Source: an uncultured Clostridia bacterium | Lineage (GTDB): Bacteria > Bacillota > Clostridia > Christensenellales > UBA1242 | DNA length: 45,750 nt | NCBI GenBank assembly: GCA_946484195.1 | Contig: CAMLSW010000004.1 | Span: 1-45,750, forward strand | Direction: 5' to 3' | Shown: positions 1-6,754 of the stretch, one piece after another | How positions within the stretch are numbered: position 1 is the first letter of the stretch | How the letters are laid out: each line of letters starts with the position of its first letter | Made by a program: the position numbers and the translations under genes | The notes under the pieces: model-generated | Seen by the model: the letters and a program-made list of their open reading frames with translations, nothing else | Database searches by the model: none | What the model was told of the DNA's origin: nothing

Positions 1-51
1 AGAAATTATTTAGTTTAAATAGGTCAACATATAATATAAACTATGTGATGT

Positions 52-76
52 TAAAACTTAATCGAGTTAAGTTTTA
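52..76. terminator. Perfect 10-bp hairpin, probable terminator of the upstream host gene
   Basis: Positions 52-61 and 67-76 are perfect inverted repeats (TAAAACTTAA / TTAAGTTTTA) around a 5-nt loop, followed by ATTTT. It lies in host flank before the tRNA. No gene is visible in the rest of 1-115. Confidence 0.55.
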
Positions 77-150
77 ATTTTGCTAATCGCAAAATACACA
101 ATAAATTGTAAATATAGAGATGTAGCTCAGTCGGTTAGAGCACCACCCTG

Positions 151-205
151 CTGTCCGAGCGGAGCGAACGCCAATCGCACGAAGGCTATCTTGACGCGGC
201 GATTC
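151..205. other. 55-nt GC-rich insert in the tRNA anticodon loop
   Basis: This stretch is far richer in G+C than the rest of the window. It contains the inverted repeat AATCGC (173-178) / GCGATT (199-204). It sits exactly where the tyrosine integrase is expected to cross over (the 7-nt CTGATAA between the CCACC and GGTGG arms). It is much too short for a group I or II intron, and no coding sense is evident. Its origin is unknown. Confidence 0.5.
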
Positions 206-1886
206 TAAGGTGGGGGTCGGTGGTTCGAGTCCACTCAATCCTACCAAAGCAAATATCACTCGGAATATTGCATTCCTGAGTGATATTTTCATTTTCTGAG
301 GTTTCTAACAAGCCATATTTTTCCAAGTCAGCATTTGTGATTGACATTTCGGCAATAGAACCCTCATAAGGTAAAATATTGATAAAGGTTTCAACTCGGT
401 CTTTATAAACCACGACACGATTAAGCAAAGTGTTGATAATTGTTCTTTGGTCTTCAACTTTTCCGCTTTTTAATAATTTCAAAACCTTGCAGTAAGAACG
501 GCGAACTTGGTCTTTTGTAATAAACTCGGTCAAGCCCATATTTGTTTCGTTTTTAAGATTTGCAAGAATTCTAATTTTTTCATCAGTAAGAGCATCCAAC
601 TGAGTTTCAAACATTTCAGTATATTTTCCTGTTTCGGCCACTATCTTTGTCAAGTTGCCAATTTTACGCTCAATATCTTGCAAATTCTTTTCAAGCCTTT
701 TAATAATTTCGCTGTTGTTATTTCTTTCTTTATAGAACTCAGCAAAACGGTCAAGTATGCTTGCAACAAACTCTCCACTTTTTACAACTTTTTCAATTTC
801 TTTTATTACAAAGTTTTCAATGGCTTCTTTGCGAATAGATATCATTTTGCAGTCATCATTATTACGCCCGCAACGATAATAGTGATAAGGTTGTCCGTTT
901 TTGTAGTGAGTAGAGCCTGTAAATTGAGCTCCACAATTTCCGCAAACAATTTTACCAGTCAATAGATAACTAACCAGTGAGCGAGCATTTGGTTGATGTT
1001 TGCGAGCATTTAGCATTTGCTGAACTTTGTCAAAGTCTTCTTTGTCGATTATTTTTGGCAGTCCACCCTCGTTTCGTATTACTTCCAAGTCCATATAATT
1101 AACTTGTTTACCTTTATTATACTCTAAAATATAAACACCAGTATAACGCTCATTTCTTAATATTTTATCAATATGAGTTGCGTTAAAATCTCCGCCCCTT
1201 GCATTCTTATAGCCGAGTTCTTTTAATCGTGCCAAAATATCATTTCTGCTTGCCCCAGCCAAGAACATATCAAAAATTAGTTTTACAGCAATTGAGCGTT
1301 GTGGGTGGAGCGTGTAAGTGTTTACCACTTTTGAAGATTTTCCGTCCTTGCTATGCTTTTTAATAGGATTACCATATTCGTCTAACTTTGGTGTCAACAT
1401 ATAACCATAGGTGCAACTGCCAACGCTTATTCCATTTTTTACATTTTCAACCATTCCACCCAGCACACCACGAGCAAGATTTTTGACATAGTATTCATTA
1501 AATTGTTCAAAGATGCCTTCAATAAGTTTTCCCTCTGGTGTGTTTTCAATTCTTTCAATTACTGAAAAAACTGACACTCCATTATCTCGCAACAATTGTT
1601 TAGCGGCTGCACCTTCATATACACTGCGTGAAAATCTATCAAGTTTCCAAACTAAAACTGTGCTAAAATTTTTCTTTTTACTATCAAAAAGCATTCTTTG
1701 AAATTCTGGTCTATTATTGTTAGTGGCTGAAAATCCGTGGTCAATATACCAGTCAATTATTGTTATTCCGTTTTCATCAGCATATTTTTGAATTTCGCAT
1801 TGTTGGTGGTCTAAACTTTCTTTGCGCTGCTCATCGGTTGAAACTCTACAATAGCCAACCGCAAAATTTTCTTTATTTTTAATCAT
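186..1886 (-). CDS. Large serine recombinase (integrase of the nested IME)
   Basis: The 566-aa protein has the N-terminal resolvase catalytic domain (GYCRVSTDEQ, catalytic Ser16), the long recombinase domain, a zinc ribbon with CGNC and RCG...C cysteines around residues 315-346, and a coiled coil around 385-450. This is the order of large serine integrases. The start has a perfect AGGAGG site (1891-1900) and overlaps the upstream small gene by 8 nt. The gene lies at the extreme left end of the IME, reading outward. Its last roughly 19 codons are antisense to the tRNA 3' half and the 55-nt insert, so this C-terminus exists only in the integrated state. It should cut and join CTACCA at the tRNA 3' end (241-246) and at 6494-6499. 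Family call is firm; site assignment is inference. Confidence 0.93.
   Translation of the reverse strand: MIKNKENFAVGYCRVSTDEQRKESLDHQQCEIQKYADENGITIIDWYIDHGFSATNNNRPEFQRMLFDSKKKNFSTVLVWKLDRFSRSVYEGAAAKQLLRDNGVSVFSVIERIENTPEGKLIEGIFEQFNEYYVKNLARGVLGGMVENVKNGISVGSCTYGYMLTPKLDEYGNPIKKHSKDGKSSKVVNTYTLHPQRSIAVKLIFDMFLAGASRNDILARLKELGYKNARGGDFNATHIDKILRNERYTGVYILEYNKGKQVNYMDLEVIRNEGGLPKIIDKEDFDKVQQMLNARKHQPNARSLVSYLLTGKIVCGNCGAQFTGSTHYKNGQPYHYYRCGRNNDDCKMISIRKEAIENFVIKEIEKVVKSGEFVASILDRFAEFYKERNNNSEIIKRLEKNLQDIERKIGNLTKIVAETGKYTEMFETQLDALTDEKIRILANLKNETNMGLTEFITKDQVRRSYCKVLKLLKSGKVEDQRTIINTLLNRVVVYKDRVETFINILPYEGSIAEMSITNADLEKYGLLETSENENITQECNIPSDICFGRIEWTRTTDPHLRIAASR
206..246 (+). repeat. attL: left copy of the 41-bp tRNA-Ile 3'-half repeat
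   Basis: Positions 206-246 are identical to 45705-45745. They cover the 3' anticodon stem, T-arm and acceptor with CCA. This is the usual duplication made by a tyrosine integrase at a tRNA gene. Identity stops immediately after CCA, where the IME begins on this side and host flank begins on the right. Confidence 0.85.
241..246 (+). repeat. IME left attachment core CTACCA
   Basis: CTACCA recurs at 6494-6499. The ten-base motif CACTCGGAAT begins 16 nt to the right of this core start, and its reverse complement ATTCCGAGTG ends 15 nt to the left of the matching position at the other end. That is the symmetric-arm arrangement expected of a serine-integrase attP. The crossover dinucleotide is probably CT. 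Confidence 0.55.
251..288 (+). terminator. Hairpin after the tRNA, overlapping the recombinase 3' end
   Basis: Positions 251-266 and 271-288 form a long stem with one bulge around a short loop, ending in TTTTCATTTT. It could terminate tRNA transcription on the plus strand. It also contains the recombinase arm motif CACTCGGAAT (257-266), so it may be a DNA-binding site instead of, or as well as, a terminator. Confidence 0.45.
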
Positions 1887-2061
1887 TTGATTTTCCTCCT
1901 TTGAATTTATCTTTTTGTTCGTTTTCCAACTCCTTCATTATTAGTTCGAATAGAGGGAAAAGCCTTGTCTTTTCTTCCTTTTTGCCTGAATTACAGGTTA
2001 AGGTATAATATTTTTGTTTATAATTTAAGTTTTGCTTTACAGCAATGGAACGAATTTCCAT
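1879..2061 (-). CDS. Small basic hypothetical protein upstream of the recombinase
   Basis: A roughly 60-aa ORF rich in Lys and Glu, ending inside the recombinase ribosome site and overlapping it by 8 nt, which suggests translational coupling. The in-frame TTG at 2076 would add five residues. No good Shine-Dalgarno site precedes either start; I prefer the ATG at 2061. Small ORFs often precede serine recombinase genes on IMEs and may act in directionality, but nothing in this sequence shows that. Not recognised. Confidence 0.5.
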   Translation of the reverse strand: MEIRSIAVKQNLNYKQKYYTLTCNSGKKEEKTRLFPLFELIMKELENEQKDKFKGGKSND

Positions 2062-2166
2062 TTTTTTATTTCGCAAAATTTAACTTGCAATTTTATTAAA
2101 GCACATTAAAAATAATAATGGAACCTTATAAAACACAAATTTCAATTTTGCTCAAACCTCCTCATT

Positions 2167-2967
2167 TTATTTTTTATTTTTTTGAATTAAAATTTTTTTA
2201 TCAATGCAATTTCTTTTCTTTTGTGTAGTAGGGTCATAGTATTGATGTGATTTAAAATACACTTCATATTCTCCACTATTTTGCAACGCAGAATATTCTT
2301 CAGGTGTAAGCAAAATGTTTTTACTTTTTGCCCTTGGCAAATTTGGACTAATATAAATCGGTCTTGCACTTTTCGGGTATCTTGTAAACTTTTCGCTGTT
2401 TCCAATTTCCAAATCGTGCTTAATGTTTGTTAGATAATCACAAAGACCAAAATGGTCAGTCACCTGTTTCATATCAACCAAACCCCAGCCCCACATTTTA
2501 CAAAAGTCTTCACAAGTCAAGTCAATATTGTTGCAATCAAAAACCAAAATACAATGTATATGGAAAAAGCCATTTTCTTGCAACTCAATAAATCTGGCAG
2601 TCCCAATATAGTGATTTTTTACTCTTTCACGAACCTCGCCAATAAAATGCTTAAACCTTTTGCTAACTTTGTTATAAATGTTATATTTCTCTTTGCATAT
2701 TGTAAGGGAAACAAAACGACAATTTTTGTCAATCAAGTCCAGTTCAAAAAGTCTGTCAAAATTGCGATTTAATGTTCGTTTATAAGCAATTTTGGTCATA
2801 GGTTCTTTGCGATTTACGGACGGACACCGACCTCGCATTTTAATGGGACTTGTAGCACCATTTATAACCTTTTTGCACACAATTGCTTTGCGACCATTTG
2901 AGTATGTAATTTCTTTGGCTGGTATTGCGTATTTAACACTGCCAGTCAATGCATCTTTTGTAATCAT
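2167..2967 (-). CDS. HUH-type replication initiator (Rep) of the IME
   Basis: The 266-aa protein has the HUH metal motif in FHIHCILVF (about residues 136-144) and, about 40 residues later, the catalytic Tyr in CDYLTNIKHD (about Tyr178) with a Lys four residues on. This is the layout of single-tyrosine rolling-circle initiators. These nick a double-strand origin, stay bound to the 5' end, and also serve small mobilizable elements. The start is supported by AAGGAGG at about 2976-2982. It lies between the small basic gene and a 490-bp non-coding stretch full of inverted repeats that could hold its origin. A C-terminal Lys-rich tail is present. Replication and mobilisation roles are inferred from the family. 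Confidence 0.8.
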   Translation of the reverse strand: MITKDALTGSVKYAIPAKEITYSNGRKAIVCKKVINGATSPIKMRGRCPSVNRKEPMTKIAYKRTLNRNFDRLFELDLIDKNCRFVSLTICKEKYNIYNKVSKRFKHFIGEVRERVKNHYIGTARFIELQENGFFHIHCILVFDCNNIDLTCEDFCKMWGWGLVDMKQVTDHFGLCDYLTNIKHDLEIGNSEKFTRYPKSARPIYISPNLPRAKSKNILLTPEEYSALQNSGEYEVYFKSHQYYDPTTQKKRNCIDKKILIQKNKK

Positions 2968-3088
2968 TATAAACCTCCTTTTATCTTCATTTGTTTATCT
3001 ACATTATTGTTTTACTCACAAAAAAATTTCTCATTCCGTTTTACTGCCAAAATTTTATAAAATTTCTTAAATTTGCTTATTTTTAGTC

Positions 3089-3115
3089 AAAAAAAGCGGT
3101 CACACCGCTTTTTGT
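3089..3115. terminator. Bidirectional Rho-independent terminator
   Basis: AAAAAGCGG and CCGCTTTTT form a perfect stem with a 5-nt loop, A-tract and T-tract on opposite sides. It separates the leftward Rep gene from the rightward nuclease operon. The rest of 2968-3244 holds no gene that I can see. Confidence 0.75.
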
Positions 3116-3244
3116 TTTTTGAAAGTAAACATACAAATCTTGTTTTTCTACGCCTTATAAACGAATTGTCGGGCTTGTAAAACATAATACAAAAGGAAAT
3201 TTTAGTAAAAATCTTTGCAAATGATTTCTTTTTTGCAGTCAATG

Positions 3245-3253
3245 TGCTATAAT
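3245..3253 (+). promoter_or_regulatory. Extended -10 promoter of the nuclease operon
   Basis: TGCTATAAT (TG at 3245-3246, TATAAT at 3248-3253) is a consensus extended -10. The -35 region is T-rich and weak, as extended -10 promoters tolerate. Transcription would start near 3260, exactly at the first base of the structured leader. Confidence 0.65.
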
Positions 3254-3259
3254 AATTTT

Positions 3260-3430
3260 GCGACCTACAACTGAATATTTTTTATTTTTTCTGCACGGGA
3301 ATAATTTTGTTTTGGCTATCCGCTGTAAACCCACCGCCCTGTGTGGAAAGTTGTAGGTCGCGCTCAACGAGGGTTTAGGCTGTAGCACTGTGCCGCTCTC
3401 GTTTGAGGGTGGCACTTTTATTTTGTGCCA
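3260..3430 (+). ncRNA. Structured leader RNA (or replication origin) before the nuclease gene
   Basis: Three nested or sequential inverted repeats lie between the promoter and the nuclease start. A perfect 13-bp pair spans 3260-3272 and 3349-3361 (GCGACCTACAACT and its complement). A 9-bp pair with one bulge lies at 3363-3371 / 3398-3407. A 6-bp pair lies at 3410-3415 / 3425-3430 (TGGCAC / GTGCCA). The segment is more GC-rich than its surroundings and non-coding. It may be a cis-regulatory RNA, a free small RNA, or the double-strand origin for the Rep protein. I do not recognise a known RNA class. Confidence 0.5.
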
Positions 3431-3457
3431 ACTTTTAATGATATTTAAGGAGTAAAA

Positions 3458-4603
3458 ATGGCACAAATTCCAACCGAAGAAGAATTGCAAAACTTTGCTT
3501 TGAATTTTGAAAATAAAATCGTTCGTCCGCTCGTTTCAGCCGGTTTTAATAAATACAATATATTTGACATTTTGAATATCGGCCGACAAGAATTAAGGCA
3601 CAGCGACTTTTTGGCATTTCTTTTAGATCCAAGCAAAAGCGGTCAAATTGGAGAGCAATTTTTAAGAAATTTTATAACTTTGCTTGCAAAAAATATTGCG
3701 TCAGACCTCAATTTTTTTGATATGCTATACGGAAATATTGATAAAGTCAATGTTTATCGTGAGGTTGCAGTAAAAGACGGGCGAATTGATATTCTTTTTG
3801 ATTTTGAGATTACAAGAGATAAAACTCAAAAAATAGTTGTTGCTATTGAAAACAAAGTTGATTCTGACCAACACGACAATCAACTTGAAAAATATAAAAA
3901 TTTTCTTTGCAGTGGAAAGTATAAAGACCATAAAAAAGTTATGCTGTATCTTACCCCAAACAAAGCGGGTTCGGGCTATGTTGATTGGCTTGAAATTGAC
4001 TATAAATTTATTTTTGATGTTTTACAAAAAGTCAACATTGACAACGCCGACAATACAATAAAAACACTTGTTGAAGATTACAAAAAGGTATTAGGGAGAG
4101 AGTTTAATATGAATAGTGAAATTGAATTGAAAAAACAAGCATTGGAAATTTACAAAAACAATAGAAAAGTTTTAGATTTTATTTTCGAAAGCAAGCCAAA
4201 TTGGATACAAGAAACCTCAAAAATCTTATGCAAATTGCTCGAACAAAAAGGTGCAATCATTGTGACCGAAAATAAGGACAAACAACTTATTCCAACAGCA
4301 AATAGAGGGCAAGTAAATTTGATGTTTAGAATAAAAGAACTTGCTTCATACCCAACCCACTATTTTCAAATTTGCGTAAATGAAATGTCTTTATTATTTG
4401 TTAAAAATTCCACTCAAAATCAATGTCCAAAACAATGGCTGTTTGGCAGTAAACAAGATTCATTTGAGGCAGTGGAAAAATATCAACAACTTATGTTTGC
4501 CGACAACAACTCAATTTTAGAGGAAGAGTGCAAACAAATGATTGACAAAATGTTTGAGCCAAAAGGTGTTGTTTCAATAGCCCTTGAAACATTAAAAAAT
4601 TAA
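3458..4603 (+). CDS. PD-(D/E)XK nuclease family protein (PDDEXK_4-like)
   Basis: The 381-aa protein has the N-terminal HSDFLAFLLDP motif typical of PDDEXK_4 proteins. The nuclease core follows: Asp111 in RIDILF, then Glu131 and Lys133 in AIENK, matching D-(x)n-ExK. A helical C-terminal half (about 215-381) has no motif I recognise. The start has AAGGAG eight bases upstream. It is the first gene of a rightward operon with a 58-aa and a 179-aa protein, against the direction of the IME recombinase and Rep genes, behind its own extended -10 promoter and structured leader. Stand-alone proteins of this family are usually cargo or defence genes of unknown target; a role in excluding other DNA is inference. 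Confidence 0.75.
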   Translation: MAQIPTEEELQNFALNFENKIVRPLVSAGFNKYNIFDILNIGRQELRHSDFLAFLLDPSKSGQIGEQFLRNFITLLAKNIASDLNFFDMLYGNIDKVNVYREVAVKDGRIDILFDFEITRDKTQKIVVAIENKVDSDQHDNQLEKYKNFLCSGKYKDHKKVMLYLTPNKAGSGYVDWLEIDYKFIFDVLQKVNIDNADNTIKTLVEDYKKVLGREFNMNSEIELKKQALEIYKNNRKVLDFIFESKPNWIQETSKILCKLLEQKGAIIVTENKDKQLIPTANRGQVNLMFRIKELASYPTHYFQICVNEMSLLFVKNSTQNQCPKQWLFGSKQDSFEAVEKYQQLMFADNNSILEEECKQMIDKMFEPKGVVSIALETLKN

Positions 4604-4612
4604 GGAGTTAAA

Positions 4613-4789
4613 ATGAAAAAGTTTGAGATAAAATTTCGTATAGTTCCAAACTCGTTTCTCGGCATTTTGACGATGACAGAAAACCAAATAATAGTTTCAG
4701 CATATAATGAAATTTTTGCCAAAAATCAGGTAAAGAAAATGTTTGCTGGTCAAAATGTTCAAATATTGTCTTGCAAAGAAGTAAAATAA
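4613..4789 (+). CDS. 58-aa small protein in the nuclease operon
   Basis: An ORF of 58 codons starts with ATG at 4613, with AAGGAG at 4602-4607 and only 9 nt after the nuclease stop, so it is almost certainly translated from the same message. The product begins MKKFEIKFRIVPN and contains ITMTENQ-like and VSAYNEIF stretches, with mixed alpha/beta character and a basic middle. No family is recognised. Its size and position next to a nuclease would suit an inhibitor or adaptor, but that is a guess. Confidence 0.7.
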   Translation: MKKFEIKFRIVPNSFLGILTMTENQIIVSAYNEIFAKNQVKKMFAGQNVQILSCKEVK

Positions 4790-4869
4790 ACATTTTATTT
4801 GAAATTAACCCAAATAGATTGGACTAATTTTGAAAAATCAGATTTAATTGAATTAAAGGAGATAAAACT

Positions 4870-5409
4870 ATGCAATCAAAATATACTTTGCCAAAGACTA
4901 TTGAACTTATTAAATCTGCAAATATTTCAGTGATTTTTGGCGGAAACAGTAAAATTTGTGATATTCATTCTGCCAACATTGTCAGTTATTATTTTCAAAA
5001 TTATGAATGTTTTAACGCAGAAAACCCAAGCGAAACAATAAATAAAGTCAAAAAGTTGTTGGCACAATATGCACTTGAACACAACTCTAAATTAGAATTG
5101 TTGCAAATTGATTTAAGCAAGATTTCACAAAATTATAACAGTGAAAATTTATATAAATTGCTGTTGGAATTAAACGAATTGTCTAAACTAAACAATTTCA
5201 AAATCATTGTGAACTTTACAACTGAAAATGACACTTTAATTTCAAATGTTTATTCAAATTTCACACCCGAACAGCAACAGCAAATTCTCTTTTTAAGATT
5301 AAGCAATACAAAACCAATAAAACTTGTTGTTGAAACGGGCAAGCATAAAGGCAAAAGTATAAACTATAAAGTCCGCACTGAATTAAATTTTATGGAAGAA
5401 ATTGATTAA
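4870..5409 (+). CDS. 179-aa hypothetical protein, third gene of the nuclease operon
   Basis: It has a strong AAAGGAG site just upstream and starts 80 nt after the small gene. The product alternates hydrophobic strands and helices (SVIFGGN around residues 25-31, ELLQIDLS and FKIIVNFTTEN later), like an alpha/beta fold of the P-loop or Rossmann type. There is no Walker A, and the segment resembles the middle and C-terminus of an ATPase lacking its nucleotide loop. A terminator follows at 5496. Not recognised; linked to the nuclease by operon position only. Confidence 0.65.
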   Translation: MQSKYTLPKTIELIKSANISVIFGGNSKICDIHSANIVSYYFQNYECFNAENPSETINKVKKLLAQYALEHNSKLELLQIDLSKISQNYNSENLYKLLLELNELSKLNNFKIIVNFTTENDTLISNVYSNFTPEQQQQILFLRLSNTKPIKLVVETGKHKGKSINYKVRTELNFMEEID

Positions 5410-5495
5410 AACAATATAAAACCACAAACTAAAAATTGTAAACCCGTATAACGCAGTGTGTCAGTTTTAACGAAACACATACGAACTATAACCCG

Positions 5496-5525
5496 AAAGA
5501 GTGGTCGCAAAGACCACTCTTTTTT
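5496..5525 (+). terminator. Rho-independent terminator of the nuclease operon
   Basis: The stem AGAGTGGTC / GACCACTCT has a GCAA-type loop, followed by TTTTTTAA. It is 90 nt after the 179-aa gene. It could also serve the leftward 226-aa gene, which ends at 5561. Confidence 0.85.
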
Positions 5526-5560
5526 AATTAAAACCACCTTAAAATGTCAAGAGGAACAAA

Positions 5561-6241
5561 CTAAAATAAATATTCTTCTTCACTTTCACTTTTTTCAATA
5601 AAGCCAAAAATGTCTTCCGTGATTTCCTCATAGTCCTTAATAAGTTTTTGTTCTTCAAAAGGACTTTTCTTTTCCAACTCAATTAAAGTTTTAACGCAAG
5701 CATAAAGCCATTTTACTCTTTGCAAATTAAATTGATACATTTTAACAAACCGAGATTCTTCTTTTGGTGCATACTTATTGAGATTAAAACGATATTGAAA
5801 AATCAAGTCCATCTCCTCTAAAATTTTAATGCTATTTTCTTTTGCTTTCCTTCCAATTAACCATTTGTCCCAAATACTTGGTGAAACATAAAAAGATGCT
5901 TTCATATTAAATTTTTCAGCAGAAAGATAATATTGATGAGATAATAAAGAAAAAACTCTGGTCAGACTTAAAGCACTTTGCTTGTTTTGTTGACTTTTGT
6001 GATATTTGTTTAAGTAAAGGAAAAAGAATTTTTCTAACGCTGGTGGTGTAATTAAAAACTCTGCTGTTGGCTCTTGCATATTAAGTAAAGCATTTTTAAC
6101 TATTTTGTGCATTCCTTCTTTCTTCTTAAATTGTTCCCAATAAATTTTCTTTTTCTCAAAAAATTGTTTTCTGCTTATTGCAGCCTCTCGGCTGATAATG
6201 CTGACACCTTGTTTCCTAACAATATTATTTTCAATACTCAT
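5561..6241 (-). CDS. 226-aa hypothetical protein of the IME
   Basis: It starts with TAGGAG at a normal distance. The protein is largely helical and basic in its N-terminal two thirds, with an acidic C-terminus (EKSESEEEY). The middle (residues about 65-150) could be a winged-helix DNA-binding region, as in some plasmid replication or partition proteins, but no conserved motif proves it. It is the rightmost IME gene, alone in its direction, next to the 6242-6493 non-coding end. Not recognised. Confidence 0.6.
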   Translation of the reverse strand: MSIENNIVRKQGVSIISREAAISRKQFFEKKKIYWEQFKKKEGMHKIVKNALLNMQEPTAEFLITPPALEKFFFLYLNKYHKSQQNKQSALSLTRVFSLLSHQYYLSAEKFNMKASFYVSPSIWDKWLIGRKAKENSIKILEEMDLIFQYRFNLNKYAPKEESRFVKMYQFNLQRVKWLYACVKTLIELEKKSPFEEQKLIKDYEEITEDIFGFIEKSESEEEYLF

Positions 6242-6407
6242 AATTAACTCCTAACATATAAAATAAAATTTCTACCCCTTTGACGACAACCTTATAATCA
6301 AGTATGAAAAACTTAATTTGCAACACGCAAATCAGTTCTTGCAACAACGGAGCGTAAAACAAAGAACGCCCACAAAATTTGTTTTTTATCAAAGTGTTGC
6401 ATTTCGG

Positions 6408-6437
6408 TTGACAAATAAGGTAAAAGTCTGTTATTAT
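6408..6437 (+). promoter_or_regulatory. Outward promoter at the IME right end
   Basis: TTGACA (6408-6413), 18-bp spacer, TATTAT (6432-6437). It points out of the IME across the right core into the ICE terminator at 6504-6529, so in the integrated state it would make an RNA of only about 85-90 nt. No gene lies behind it. The remaining non-coding sequence, 6242-6407, shows nothing else clear. Confidence 0.5.
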
Positions 6438-6493
6438 CAAAAATAACAAAGGGTTTTATCGTTTTTTCAATTCCGAGTGAAGAAACGGTCGGA

Positions 6494-6499
6494 CTACCA
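6494..6499 (+). repeat. IME right attachment core CTACCA
   Basis: This is the second copy of the 6-bp core found at 241-246. It is preceded by the arm motif ATTCCGAGTG (6470-6479), the inverted partner of 257-266. The sequence to its right belongs to the ICE. Confidence 0.5.
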
Positions 6500-6503
6500 G
6501 TCT

Positions 6504-6529
6504 AAAACCCCGATTTTATCGGGGTTTTT
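6504..6529 (+). terminator. Terminator just inside the ICE left end (original tRNA terminator position)
   Basis: AAAACCCCGA / TCGGGGTTTT is a perfect 10-bp stem with a 5-nt loop and a T-tract. If the IME is removed, it sits 5 nt after the tRNA CCA, so the ICE supplies a terminator to the tRNA it occupies. Confidence 0.85.
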
Positions 6530-6559
6530 GCATGGTCGAAGCAAAATGAAATTTTTATG

Positions 6560-6720
6560 TCTGTGCCTATTTTTTAAATTTTTCTAAAAATAGGCACAGG
6601 ATTTTAGGACTATTTTTCACATAAACTCATTTTTCTCAAAAAATGCAAAATACTAACATTGACTAACATAAACTAGTATAAAACTGGCACATAGGCACAG
6701 GAATAGGCACAGGATTTTAG
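6560..6720. promoter_or_regulatory. Left arm-type integrase binding sites (TAGGCACAG repeats)
   Basis: Several copies of ATAGGCACAGG occur: an inverted pair at 6560-6574 and 6586-6600, and direct copies within 6685-6720. The 27 bp at 6685-6711 recur exactly and in the same orientation at 45554-45580, next to the right end. Repeats shared by both ends beside a tyrosine integrase gene are the usual arm-type sites. No gene lies in 6500-6754. Confidence 0.7.
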
Positions 6721-6727
6721 GTTTAGA

Positions 6728-6752
6728 AAAGGAAGCAAATCGCTTCCTTTTT
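6728..6752. terminator. Terminator of the integrase gene
   Basis: GGAAGC / GCTTCC with a 5-nt loop, flanked by AAAA and TTTTT, directly after the integrase stop. It can act in both directions. Confidence 0.75.
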
Positions 6753-6754
6753 CT

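Larger units (their letters stand above)
116..246 (+). tRNA. tRNA-Ile (GAU) locus, anticodon loop interrupted by 55 nt
   Basis: The D-arm (GCTCAGTCGGTTAGAGC), anticodon stem CCACC/GGTGG, T-arm (GGTGG, loop TTCGAGT, CCACT) and encoded CCA (244-246) are clear. The loop should read CTGATAA, as it does in the intact right-end copy at 45701-45707, which gives anticodon GAT (Ile). Here, after CTG (148-150), 55 nt of GC-rich sequence (151-205) replace a single A before TAAGGTGG. The 5' acceptor strand AGAGATG pairs imperfectly with CAATCCT (two mismatches and one G-U), so the 5' and 3' halves may have different origins. As read, the product would have a 61-nt anticodon loop and is unlikely to work unless processed. 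The 3' half doubles as attL. Confidence 0.7.
247..6493. mobile_element. Nested integrative mobilizable element (serine recombinase + Rep)
   Basis: Bounded by CTACCA cores and inverted arm motifs, the IME carries its own serine recombinase, an HUH Rep protein, a nuclease operon and a 226-aa protein. Removing it on paper makes the tRNA CCA end meet GTCTAAAACCCC, the start of a Rho-independent terminator. That is what an undisturbed tRNA-ICE junction should look like. It therefore entered after the ICE, at the ICE attL. It has no coupling protein or mating channel, so it would need the surrounding ICE for transfer. Confidence 0.6.

Noticed and set aside
116-246. Group I or II intron in the tRNA anticodon loop
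   Set aside because: The insert is 55 nt, far below the size of either class, and lacks their core motifs.
83-292. 69-aa ORF antisense to the tRNA (GLEPPTPTL... product)
   Set aside because: It is the well-known spurious antisense reading of a tRNA gene; no ribosome site.
2080-2145. 21-codon TTG ORF with AGGAGG at 2157-2162, after rep
   Set aside because: Spacing to the start is long and the product is short with no support; could be a leader but cannot be defended.
6231-6449. 72-aa ORF in the IME right end
   Set aside because: It overlaps the start and promoter region of the 226-aa gene, has no ribosome site, and its composition looks non-coding.
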